Source: an uncultured Eubacteriales bacterium (GTDB lineage: Bacteria; Bacillota; Clostridia; Christensenellales; CAG-138). Taken from it: DNA of 27,960 nucleotides. Shown in pieces: positions 16,087 to 23,769 of the stretch (the first letter of the stretch is position 1; each line of letters begins with the position of its first letter). The stretch lies in contig UQRU01000019.1 in assembly GCA_900543475.1 (NCBI GenBank), positions 1 to 27,960 on the forward strand. The letters run 5' to 3'. The translations under genes were made by a program, and so were the position numbers. The notes beneath the pieces are model-generated. The model was not told the origin of the DNA. It ran no database searches and saw only the letters and a list, made by a program, of their open reading frames with translations.

Positions 16087-16442
16087 GCCTCCTATGGAAA
16101 AGGTCTCCCTGCGCCCTGCCGGACACAGGGCCATCTTGGCGTTTCCCCTGGCGCCCCGCCAGGGCCTAGGGCCGGCTGCGCCGCCGCCCTGCCAAGGCCA
16201 ACCGGCAGGCAGCCGAAAGCTACCGGGGAAGGTCACAGGCAGATGGCAAATAGGGCCTCCTTTTTACAGGGTCTGTTCTTTTTATTTGTTTATTGTAACA
16301 TGCAGGGCCAGGGGCCGCAAGGCGGTCGCCCCCGCCGGGGACCCGGCAGCAAACTAGGCCGTCAAACGCCTTTGCCCGCTAGACGGCCCTACCATGGGCA
16401 AATGGGTAGAGTGCCTGTTTTTCGGGAAAATTTCAAAACCCC

Positions 16443-16471
16443 TTGAAAAGAAAGACAAAGTATAGTATCCT
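16443..16471 (+). promoter_or_regulatory. Predicted promoter of the TRAP-TAXI operon
   Basis: TTGAAA (16443-16448), 17-base spacer, TATCCT (16466-16471), in the AT-rich segment. The -35 also forms part of a small dyad (TTTCAA 16431-16436 with TTGAAA). The -10 is weak, and other placements in this segment are possible. Confidence 0.4.
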
Positions 16472-16490
16472 TATAAATAAGTTTATGTTC

Positions 16491-16513
16491 TTGTATACAC
16501 GTATACACGTATC
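16491..16513 (+). promoter_or_regulatory. Operator-like tandem GTATACAC element before the TRAP operon
   Basis: TTGTATACACGTATACACGT followed by ATC: the 8-base unit GTATACAC occurs twice in tandem and starts a third time. GTATAC is itself a palindrome. The pattern matches the element upstream of citD (5169-5193) at most positions, with the differences mainly transitions. It lies about 20 bases downstream of the predicted -10, where a bound protein would block transcription, or it overlaps an alternative promoter. Confidence 0.5.
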
Positions 16514-16590
16514 TAATCTTTGCTATCCTGCGGCACAGGGCGCGGGGAATGCCCTGGTACCGCCACTTTTATAAAGGAGGAAACCATATC

Positions 16591-17610
16591 ATGATGAAAA
16601 AGCTGCTTTCTCTGCTTCTAACGGCCCTTTTGGTAGTGGGCATGGTGGGTTGCGCCCAGCAGGCCGAAGCTCCTGCCGAGGCCCCTGCAGCCGAGGGTGA
16701 AGCCGCGGCCGAAGGCGGCCTTGCCACCCTTCAGCGGTTGCTGATGGTCACCGGCGGCGATGCAGGCACCTATTACGCCCTGGGCGGCGTATTGGCCAAT
16801 GTGCTTACGGAAAGCGTAAACAATCTGGAGATCACCGCCACCACCTCCGGCGCCTCTGCCGCCAACGCCCGTTCCCTCAACAACGGGGAAGCGGAGCTGG
16901 CCATTTTGCAAAACGACGTGCTGGGATATGCCTATGAGGGCATAGACTCCATGGCGGAAGACGGGGCCATGCCCAAGCTGCGGGCCATTGCAGGCATGTA
17001 TCCCGAGGTGATCCAGCTGGTGGCCCTCAAGTCCTCCAACATCAATACCATTGCGGACCTGAAGGGCAAAAAGGTTTGCGTTGGCGACGCGGGCTCCGGC
17101 TCCGAGGTAAATGCCAAGCAGATCCTGGAAGCCGCCGGCCTTTCCTACGATGATTTCGACGTACAGTACCTGAGCTTCTCCGATGCTTCCACCGCCATGC
17201 AGAACGGCACCGTGGATGCGGCCTTTGCCACCTCGGCCCTGCCCAATACCGCCATCGTGGAGCTGGCCAACACCACGGAGATCGTGGTGGTCCCCATTGA
17301 CGGCGCCACTGCCGACGCCCTGATCGAGGCCCATCCCTTCTATGCCCGTACCACCATCGGCGCCGACGTATACGACGCCCAGGAGGCGGAGAGCGTAGCC
17401 ATCATCGCCACCCTGGCCTGCACCGAGGATCTGGATGAAGAAGTGGTCTACCAGATCACCAAGGCCATGTTTGAGCAGAAGGATGCCCTGGCTGCCAGCC
17501 ATGCCCGGGGCAACGACCTGGATATCAACAAGGTGGCGGACGGCATCACCATCCCCTTCCATCCCGGCGCCATCCGCTATTACCAGGAGCAGGGCATTAC
17601 CGTAGAATAA
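16591..17610 (+). CDS. TRAP transporter substrate-binding lipoprotein, TAXI family
   Basis: Extracytoplasmic solute receptor, 339 aa. A lipoprotein signal peptide MMKKLLSLLLTALLVVGMVG ends at Cys21 (MVGC, slightly atypical at -3), followed by an Ala/Glu/Pro-rich spacer to about residue 45. TAXI features are LMVTGGDAGTYYALGGVLAN, then TTSGASAANARSLNNGEAEL, and VCVGDAGSGSEVNAKQILEA. The ATG at 16591 is preceded by AAGGAGG with a ten-base gap; the earlier ATG at 16549 gives no signal peptide. Known TAXI receptors bind organic acids or amino acids; the ligand here is not evident, but the operator shared with the cit operon points to citrate or a related acid (inference). Confidence 0.95.
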   Translation: MMKKLLSLLLTALLVVGMVGCAQQAEAPAEAPAAEGEAAAEGGLATLQRLLMVTGGDAGTYYALGGVLANVLTESVNNLEITATTSGASAANARSLNNGEAELAILQNDVLGYAYEGIDSMAEDGAMPKLRAIAGMYPEVIQLVALKSSNINTIADLKGKKVCVGDAGSGSEVNAKQILEAAGLSYDDFDVQYLSFSDASTAMQNGTVDAAFATSALPNTAIVELANTTEIVVVPIDGATADALIEAHPFYARTTIGADVYDAQEAESVAIIATLACTEDLDEEVVYQITKAMFEQKDALAASHARGNDLDINKVADGITIPFHPGAIRYYQEQGITVE

Positions 17611-17631
17611 CCCTTTTTGCCGGCATTGCCC

Positions 17632-18177
17632 ATGAAACCTTGGAACCTACAAGTCAGGCAGGGGGGCAGGAGGCTTGTTCCCCTGCTTATCGCTTTGGGC
17701 CTGCTGTTGGCCCTGGGCGTACTCCTATGGGCGCCCCTGTTCCCGGGCCTGATCCTGGAGGACGGCCGCACCGGCGAACCTCTCCTCCTGTTCCCCATGA
17801 AAAAAGGGGACGCCTTTTCCATCCGCTATACCCATTCCGTAAACCTGAGCCCTGTTACGGATACCCTGTATTTTACCGGCGACGCCCTGGTGCTGGAAAG
17901 CACCCTGTTTTCCGCCTATGGGTGGGGTATGCCGGTGCTGGCCGATGGGATCGGCGACAGCTTTGAAAATACCCCGGAAGGATTTTATATCTCCGGCATC
18001 CACAAGGTCCAGTCCCAGATCCCCATCCTGCTCCAACAGGTCCCGGATCACCGGCTGCTGCTGAATGGACGGGAAATCCGGCTGCTGGATGTGCTGGAGC
18101 CCGGCACCTTTATTCGGCTTTTGCCAGGCCGGTTCAGCCTGGCCGCCCGATTGAGGACCCGTACCCCCGCTATTTAA
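17632..18177 (+). CDS. DUF1850 domain membrane-anchored protein
   Basis: 181 aa from the ATG. One hydrophobic segment (about residues 15-40) anchors an extracytoplasmic domain with IRYTHSVNLSPVTDTLYF, the characteristic DUF1850 motif (HS followed by PV and acidic or polar residues). DUF1850 proteins commonly sit between the TAXI receptor and the fused permease, as here, but their role is unknown; an accessory part of the transporter is likely. No clear ribosome site; a TTG at 17617, six bases after the receptor stop, is an alternative start. Confidence 0.85.
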   Translation: MKPWNLQVRQGGRRLVPLLIALGLLLALGVLLWAPLFPGLILEDGRTGEPLLLFPMKKGDAFSIRYTHSVNLSPVTDTLYFTGDALVLESTLFSAYGWGMPVLADGIGDSFENTPEGFYISGIHKVQSQIPILLQQVPDHRLLLNGREIRLLDVLEPGTFIRLLPGRFSLAARLRTRTPAI

Positions 18178-18266
18178 TGGAACCGGCTTTTTTTCTTATG
18201 CCCTGGCCGTCCAGGGGCCATTGCCCGGCCAGGCAGCAAGCATCTCATCGCATTGGGAGGAAACCT

Positions 18267-20495
18267 ATGGCCTTATTCAAGAAGAAAAAGAAAGAACCCA
18301 ACAAAATCTATACCCTGGACGAACTCAATATCGGCACAGAGGGTATGAGCGAAGAGGAAATCGCACGGCTGGAAGCCGAAGCGGTGCTGGAAAAATACGA
18401 CAAGGAATCCGCCTACCGCAACAAGATCAAAGGCCCGGTGGCTTTTGTGCTGGGCTTGATCATGATCGCCTTTTCCCTATTCCAGATCTATACCAGCATC
18501 TGGACCATACCCCCCCAGATCCTGCGGTCCATCCACCTGGCCTTCGTGCTGATCCTGGTGTATCTGCTCTATCCCGCCCATAAGGGCCTTAGGAAGGATA
18601 AGATCGCCTGGTATGACGTGGTATTGGGCCTCTTGGCCCTGGCAGCCGTGTTGTACATCCCCTTTAACTACGAATATATCGTGAAAAGCGTGGGCAATTT
18701 CGGCGCCATGGAGATCATCGCCGGCCTCTTGGGCATGGTGCTGCTCATGGAGGCCTGCCGCCGGGTGGTGGGCCTGCCCATCCTGATCATCGTGCTGGTG
18801 TTCCTGGCCTACGCGGTGTTTGGCAAATATATCCCCGGCTCCTTTGGCCACCGGGGCTACAGCGTCAAGCAGGTGGTCACCCATATGTACTTTACCCTCA
18901 ACGGGGTGTTCGGTACGCCTCTAGGGGTATCCTCCACCTACATTTTCCTGTTTATCCTCTTTGGCTCCTTCCTGGAAAAAACCGGCGTGGGCAAGCTGTT
19001 TATCGACCTGGCCAACGCCCTGGCCGGCAAGCGTATCGGCGGCCCCGCCAAGGTGGCGGTCATCGCCTCCGCCCTGGAAGGCACCGTCTCGGGTTCCTCT
19101 GTGGCCAACACCGTTGGTTCCGGCTCCTTTACCATCCCCACCATGAAAAAGCTGGGCTATAGCCCGGAATTCGCCGGCGCCGTGGAGGCCGCCGCTTCCA
19201 CCGGCGGCCAGCTCATGCCGCCCATTATGGGCGCCGCCGCCTTCCTGATGGCGGATAGCACCGGCTTCCCCTATTCCCAGGTGGTAAAAGCCGCCGTTAT
19301 CCCCGCTATCCTATATTTCTCCGGTATCCTCATCAGCGTCCACCACGAAGCCCGTAAGATCGGCCTCAAGGGTATGCGCGAGGATGAGATCCCCAAGCTG
19401 GGCAAGGTCATGGCCGAAGGCGGACACCTGCTGTTGCCCCTAGCCTTCATGATCTATATGCTCTCCAGCAAAACCACCCCCTCCTACGCCGCCTTGGGCG
19501 CCATCCTGACCTCCCTGATGGCCTATAGCATCCGCTGGTTTTCCCTGATCCCCATGGCGCTGATGCTGGCCTCCATGAACGCCCATCACTGGTTCCCTGG
19601 ACTCCTGGCCCAATTCGGCGTGGGCGAGATCAAGTTTACCCAGTATGCGGTCTGGGCCTTGGTGTTGTGGCTGGTGCTGGCGCCCATCGTCAACTGGAAA
19701 CGGGGACCCCAATTAAAGGATAAGCTGGGCTTTGACCCCATGGACATCGTGGACGCACTCAAGGGCGGCGCCCGCAGCGTTTTGTCCGTGGCCGTGGCCT
19801 GCGCCATGGCAGGCATGATCGTGGGCACCGTTACCCTCACAGGCATCGGCTTGAAATTTGCCACCGGCCTTGCCAGCATTGCCGGCAACAACATCTTCTT
19901 GCTGATGTTCTTCACCATGCTTTCCTCCATCGTGCTGGGCATGGGCGTGCCTACCACCGCCAACTACCTGATCACCTCCACCATCTGCGCCTCCGCCCTG
20001 ATCAACGTGCTGGTGGCCATGAACGGGCTGAGCGAACCTACGGTGGCCATCATTATGAGCGCCCACCTGTTCGTGTTCTACTTCGGCATCATCGCGGACA
20101 TCACCCCCCCGGTGGCCCTGGCCGCCATGGCCGGTTCCGCCATCGCCAAGGGGGACCCCTTCAAAACCGGCGTCATCGCTACCCGCATCGCCATCGGCGC
20201 CTTTATCGTGCCCTATATCTTTGTGCTCAACCCGGTGATGCTCATGATCGACGCAACGGTCTGGGATATCCTCCTAAGCGCCTTGACCGCCCTATTGGGC
20301 ATGTACGCCCTGTCCGGCGGCCTTACCGGCTTTGTGGAGGACCACTGCACCTGGTATGAACGCCTTATCCTCATTGCCGGCGGCCTAGCCATGATCGTCC
20401 CCGGCCTCCTCACCGATGTGGTCGGCCTTGTATTGCTAGCCGCCATCATCCTGGTGCAAAAGGCCCGGGTCAAAAAACGCGCCCTGGAGGGGTGA
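18267..20495 (+). CDS. TRAP transporter fused permease (DctQM-type, TAXI partner)
   Basis: 742 aa integral membrane protein that couples an ion gradient to uptake of the solute delivered by the TAXI receptor. A charged cytoplasmic N-terminus (MALFKKKKKEPNKIYTLDEL, residues 1-55) is followed by a DctQ-like block of about four helices, then a DctM-like block with KRIGGPAKVAVIASALEGTV, SGSSVANTVGSGSFTIPTMK and EAAASTGGQLMPPIMGAAAF, the signature of the fused TAXI permeases; a second half has GMGVPTTANYLI and IADITPPVALAAMAGSAIA. The ATG at 18267 has GGGAGG six bases upstream; the longer frame lacks a site. It starts about 90 bases after the DUF1850 gene. Confidence 0.96.
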   Translation: MALFKKKKKEPNKIYTLDELNIGTEGMSEEEIARLEAEAVLEKYDKESAYRNKIKGPVAFVLGLIMIAFSLFQIYTSIWTIPPQILRSIHLAFVLILVYLLYPAHKGLRKDKIAWYDVVLGLLALAAVLYIPFNYEYIVKSVGNFGAMEIIAGLLGMVLLMEACRRVVGLPILIIVLVFLAYAVFGKYIPGSFGHRGYSVKQVVTHMYFTLNGVFGTPLGVSSTYIFLFILFGSFLEKTGVGKLFIDLANALAGKRIGGPAKVAVIASALEGTVSGSSVANTVGSGSFTIPTMKKLGYSPEFAGAVEAAASTGGQLMPPIMGAAAFLMADSTGFPYSQVVKAAVIPAILYFSGILISVHHEARKIGLKGMREDEIPKLGKVMAEGGHLLLPLAFMIYMLSSKTTPSYAALGAILTSLMAYSIRWFSLIPMALMLASMNAHHWFPGLLAQFGVGEIKFTQYAVWALVLWLVLAPIVNWKRGPQLKDKLGFDPMDIVDALKGGARSVLSVAVACAMAGMIVGTVTLTGIGLKFATGLASIAGNNIFLLMFFTMLSSIVLGMGVPTTANYLITSTICASALINVLVAMNGLSEPTVAIIMSAHLFVFYFGIIADITPPVALAAMAGSAIAKGDPFKTGVIATRIAIGAFIVPYIFVLNPVMLMIDATVWDILLSALTALLGMYALSGGLTGFVEDHCTWYERLILIAGGLAMIVPGLLTDVVGLVLLAAIILVQKARVKKRALEG

Positions 20496-20618
20496 CCCTC
20501 CGCTGAGTGCGCCCTCCTCCCCAGCGGCATCGGTTCTGGCCCCCTGCTTTGCCCAGGGCGTCCCAACCCCATGCCGCGATCCATTTTCCCATCCTCCCCC
20601 CTGTCTCCCGTCGTTGGT

Positions 20619-20734
<116 letters not shown>

Positions 20735-20798
20735 TTACCGGCGCTGGACTGTTCCACCCAAAACGCCCCGGCCTTATATCCCTCCCGTACAGCCGCAT

Positions 20799-20827
20799 AA
20801 AAAAGCCCCGGGGAAATCCCCGGGGCC
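20799..20827 (-). terminator. Intrinsic terminator of the SH3b gene
   Basis: On the minus strand, a perfect ten-base stem GCCCCGGGGA (20806-20815) paired with TCCCCGGGGC (20818-20827) is followed by six T residues. It lies about 50 bases past the SH3b stop codon. Confidence 0.85.
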
Positions 20828-20876
20828 CAGGAAAGGCAACCCTTTTCAACGGAACACGTCACCAAGGGCGCAGCCT

Positions 20877-22073
20877 TTACTTGGCGTAAGCCAAATTGCT
20901 GCCCAAGGTGTAGTAAACGCCGCCGTTCCAGTAGATCTTGGCCCAGCCGTTGGACATGCTCAACAGGGTGGCCCGGGTGCCGGCGGAGAGGGTCCGCACG
21001 TAATAGGACCAGCTGCTGTTGTTGGTGGAATACAAGGGCGCGTCGATCTGCATATAGACCTGGTTGCTACCAAAGATCACGTCGTTGCTGCCCCAGTTCC
21101 AGTTGGGGGGGCAGACAGAGCCGTAATAGCTGCTGGTCAGGTAGCTGGTGTACACATAAGCGTAACCGCTGCCCCAGATGATCTTGGTCCAATTGCCGCT
21201 GGTGCCCACACAGGACAGGGGCTGGCCCTGGCCCACGGTACCCAGGACGCTATAGCTGGTGCTGGGGCCGGAGCGGACGTTCAGCAAGGTGGTAGTATAG
21301 CGGGTATAGGTGCTGGTGGAGCTGCTGCTGCCGCCGCCGCCGATATACCCGGTCTGCAAATACTTGCTGAATACATAGGCGCTGCCATTGCCCCAAACGA
21401 CCTTGGTCCAATTGCCGCTGGTGCCGATGCGGGTGACCTTATCGCCCCGGTCCAGGCCGCCCACGATGCTATAGCTGGTGCTGGGGCCGGAACGGACGTT
21501 GACGCCGGTGGTGGCGTACATGGTCACCGAATCGCCAGGGATCACCACGGTGCCGTCCACGCTGGTCAGATACTTGGAGGAGACCCAAGCGTCCGCCCCA
21601 TTGGAGGTGGAAACTTTGAACCACTTGCCGCTCTGGCCAATGCGGGTGACGATGTCGCCCTTTTCCAGCACGGCGATGACCCGGTAGTTGGTGCCTGGGC
21701 CGGAGCGCACGTTCAGGGCGCCGGTGTTGACCTTATAGCGGTCGCCGCTGGGGGTCACAATCACGCAACCGCCGCTGGGATAGGATGCGCTTAAATAGGC
21801 GCTGCTCACGTAGCCCAGCCGGTTACCGGGCAGCTGGATCTGGGTCCAACCGTTGCTCACGGTGCCGGTAATGGTTACCTTTTCGCCCCGGCTCAGATAG
21901 CCCAGCACAGTATAGCTGGTGCCCGGGCCGGAACGGACGTTGACTGCGTCTGTGGCATAGGCGGTGCCGGAACTTGGGCGGAAGGTGGCGTCTGCCAGGG
22001 CGATCCCCGCCACCCCTAGGCCCATGGCCAGGGCAAGAACCAATGCCAGGATCCGATAGGTTTTCTTGTTCAC
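20877..22073 (-). CDS. Secreted protein with four to five bacterial SH3 (SH3b) repeats
   Basis: 398 aa. A signal peptide (residues 1-28, MNKKTYRILALVLALAMGLG then VAGIALADA) implies export. Four clear SH3b domains begin near residues 38, 113, 184 and 256, each with NVRSGPxTxY and a YVSSxYL-type end; a fifth, degenerate module spans about 338-396 (PLYSTNNSSWSYYVRTL, NGWAKIYWNGGVYYTL). SH3b domains commonly bind cell-wall peptides; no hydrolase domain is present, so this may be a wall-bound adaptor or sensor. Start codon GTG, chosen because GGGAGGG lies about seven bases upstream and the signal peptide begins there. Monocistronic, with its own terminator. Confidence 0.92.
   Translation of the reverse strand: MNKKTYRILALVLALAMGLGVAGIALADATFRPSSGTAYATDAVNVRSGPGTSYTVLGYLSRGEKVTITGTVSNGWTQIQLPGNRLGYVSSAYLSASYPSGGCVIVTPSGDRYKVNTGALNVRSGPGTNYRVIAVLEKGDIVTRIGQSGKWFKVSTSNGADAWVSSKYLTSVDGTVVIPGDSVTMYATTGVNVRSGPSTSYSIVGGLDRGDKVTRIGTSGNWTKVVWGNGSAYVFSKYLQTGYIGGGGSSSSTSTYTRYTTTLLNVRSGPSTSYSVLGTVGQGQPLSCVGTSGNWTKIIWGSGYAYVYTSYLTSSYYGSVCPPNWNWGSNDVIFGSNQVYMQIDAPLYSTNNSSWSYYVRTLSAGTRATLLSMSNGWAKIYWNGGVYYTLGSNLAYAK
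21184..21491 (-). repeat. 219-bp tandem DNA repeat encoding SH3b domains 3 and 4
   Basis: A 23-base block at 21184-21206 recurs exactly at 21403-21425, and another at 21250-21272 recurs at 21469-21491; both offsets are 219 bases (73 codons). Domains 3 and 4 are thus copies of one unit, more alike than domains 1 and 2, indicating a recent duplication or gene conversion. Confidence 0.8.
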
Positions 22074-22466
22074 GGTATATCCCTCCCTTTGTGTGAACCT
22101 TGCTTTGAGGGCAAGCCCCCGTCTACACGTTCTATTGTATCCTGTTTTCCTAAAAAAATTGTGTATAAGGTTTTAATAATCCGTTAATTATGGCAGAAAT
22201 TTGGCAGGTCTATTTTTATTGTACCCCTTGGCCTCCCAGCCTGCAAGCAAATACAAAAAATCCCTTAAGATTCGCTGCGGTTTTTGCGTTGCGTTTCTTG
22301 GCAAGCCGTTGCGCAAGGGGTTGCCCTGGGGAAAAGGGCGGGACATATCCTGAAAAAAGTCGGTTTTTTATAGCCCGGGGGTTGCGATGCAACAGCATAA
22401 ATGTTATAATACAACAAAATATCATTGTTAAACATCAAACTTGTATTTTGATCTGGGAGGTACGCC
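22074..22466. other. Divergent AT-rich intergenic region
   Basis: 393 bases between the SH3b gene and the E2 gene, with no credible gene. It is more AT-rich than the rest (runs such as AAAAAAATTG near 22154). It holds a promoter for the plus-strand operon (22382-22410), a possible minus-strand -10 (TACAAT, 22134-22139) for the SH3b gene without a clear -35, and a small dyad ATCAAA (22434-22439)/TTTGAT (22447-22452) just before the E2 ribosome site. Confidence 0.65.
22382..22410 (+). promoter_or_regulatory. Predicted promoter of the 2-oxoacid dehydrogenase operon
   Basis: TTGCGA (22382-22387), 17-base spacer, perfect TATAAT (22405-22410), giving a leader of about 50 bases. The -35 lies inside the dyad GTTGC-GAT-GCAAC (22381-22393), which could be a small operator. 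Confidence 0.65.
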
Positions 22467-23756
22467 ATGGCAACTGCGGTCATTATGCCCCGGCAAGGGC
22501 AATCGGTAGAGAGCTGTATCATCGGGGAATGGTTTAAAAAAGTCGGGGACCCGGTACAGGAAGGGGATATCCTATTTTCCTATGAAACGGACAAATCCTC
22601 CTTTGAAGAGCCCGCCAAGCAGGCGGGTACCCTGCTGGCCATTTTCTATGGGGCGGATGACGATGTGCCCTGCCTGACCACCGTGGGGGTGATCGGGGAG
22701 CCCGGGGAGAGCTATGCGGAGTTTGCGCCGGACCAGGCGGCGGGCACAGCGGAGGCTCCAGGGATGGAAGCCCCGGCTGCAAAAGCCCCGGCTGCTGCAG
22801 CGGTGGCGGCCCCGGCGGTCCAGGCGGAAGGGTCGGCACTGCGGGGGGTATCCCCCCGGGCCCGGAACGCGGCGGAGCGGCTCCATGTGGACCCGGCCCA
22901 GGCCCAGCCCACCGGCCCCAACGGCCGGGTGATCGAGCGGGATATCAAGGCCCTGGCCCAGGCCAGCCGCACGGGCACCGGCCTAGGGGGCCGGGTCACG
23001 GTGGCGGATCAGGCGGCGGCGCCGGCGGCCCAGGCTGCGCCGGCGGTGCAGGGGGCGGATACGGAATACCAGGACGTGAAGCTGCCCAACATCCGCAAGG
23101 TCATCGCCAAGAGCATGTTCCAGAGCCTGAGCACCATGGCCCAGCTCACCCATACCACCTCCTTTGACGCCACCTGCATCATGAACTTCCGCAAGGGCCT
23201 CAAGGCGGCCCCGGAGCAATTGCAGGTGCCCAACATCACCCTCAACGACATCATCCTCTTCGCCGCGTCCCGGGTGCTGCCCAAGCATCCGGACTTGAAC
23301 GCCCATTTCCTGGAGGATAAGATGCGGTATTTCCGGCATGTGAACCTGGGCATCGCCGTGGATACCCCCCGGGGCCTCATGGTACCCACCCTGATGCGGG
23401 CGGAGGAAAAGAGCCTCAAGGAGATCGCCGCCGAGGCCAAGGCGTTGGCCGCAGCCTGCCAGGACGGCTCCATCAACCCGGATCTTTTGCAGGGTGCATC
23501 CTTCACGGTGAGCAACCTGGGCACCCTGGGGATCGAGCACTTTACGCCGGTGATCAATCCCCCCCAGACCGGCATTTTGGGGGTGGACTGCATCGTGGAG
23601 CGGGTGCGCACGGTGGATGGCCAGATCGCCGTCTATCCCGCCATGGGCCTGTCCCTCACCTATGACCACCGGGCCCTGGATGGGGCGCCGGCTTCCCGGT
23701 TCCTACAGGATATGCGGGCGGCCCTGGAAAACTTTCAGGCCCTCTTGATCGGATAA
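22467..23756 (+). CDS. Dihydrolipoamide acyltransferase (E2) of a 2-oxoacid/acetoin dehydrogenase complex
   Basis: Core of the complex: accepts the acyl group from E1 on its lipoyl arm and transfers it to CoA. 429 aa. One lipoyl domain (residues 1-80) with ETDKSSFE, Lys43 being the lipoylation site; an Ala/Pro linker; a peripheral-subunit-binding domain (about 132-168, VSPRARNAAERLHVD, then GRVIERDIKAL); a second linker; and a catalytic domain (about 200-429) with SNLGTLGIEHFTPVI and DHRALDG (His401, Asp405). GGGAGG lies six bases before the ATG. First gene of a three-gene operon; the acyl substrate is undecided. Confidence 0.95.
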   Translation: MATAVIMPRQGQSVESCIIGEWFKKVGDPVQEGDILFSYETDKSSFEEPAKQAGTLLAIFYGADDDVPCLTTVGVIGEPGESYAEFAPDQAAGTAEAPGMEAPAAKAPAAAAVAAPAVQAEGSALRGVSPRARNAAERLHVDPAQAQPTGPNGRVIERDIKALAQASRTGTGLGGRVTVADQAAAPAAQAAPAVQGADTEYQDVKLPNIRKVIAKSMFQSLSTMAQLTHTTSFDATCIMNFRKGLKAAPEQLQVPNITLNDIILFAASRVLPKHPDLNAHFLEDKMRYFRHVNLGIAVDTPRGLMVPTLMRAEEKSLKEIAAEAKALAAACQDGSINPDLLQGASFTVSNLGTLGIEHFTPVINPPQTGILGVDCIVERVRTVDGQIAVYPAMGLSLTYDHRALDGAPASRFLQDMRAALENFQALLIG

Positions 23757-23769
23757 GGAGGAATGGAAT

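Larger units (their letters stand above)
16087..16590. other. Divergent intergenic region between the nuclease-helicase and TRAP operons
   Basis: About 500 bases. The first 150 could extend the helicase frame but are low complexity; they hold a hairpin CCCTGGC/GCCAGGG (16146-16152/16158-16164). A GC-rich middle part (16310-16402) holds interlocked inverted repeats: GGCCGTC (16357-16363) with GACGGCC (16382-16388), and TTTGCCC (16371-16377) with GGGCAAA (16396-16402). An AT-rich part (16430-16520) carries the TRAP promoter and operator-like repeat. A possible minus-strand -10 (TACAAT) lies near 16294-16299, without a good -35. No ORF is credible. Confidence 0.7.

Noticed and set aside
16310..16402. 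Known riboswitch upstream of the TRAP operon
   Set aside because: I could not match conserved cores of common classes such as cobalamin, TPP, SAM or glycine, and the element lies upstream of the likely promoter. Kept only as an unexplained structure.
21184..21950. Regularly spaced repeats that might suggest a CRISPR array
   Set aside because: The repeats lie in frame inside an SH3b protein gene, and the unit is 219 bases with coding constraint.
22190..22537. 115-codon plus-strand open frame in the intergenic region before E2
   Set aside because: It overlaps the promoter and the start of the E2 gene, has no ribosome site, and looks like random AT-rich sequence.
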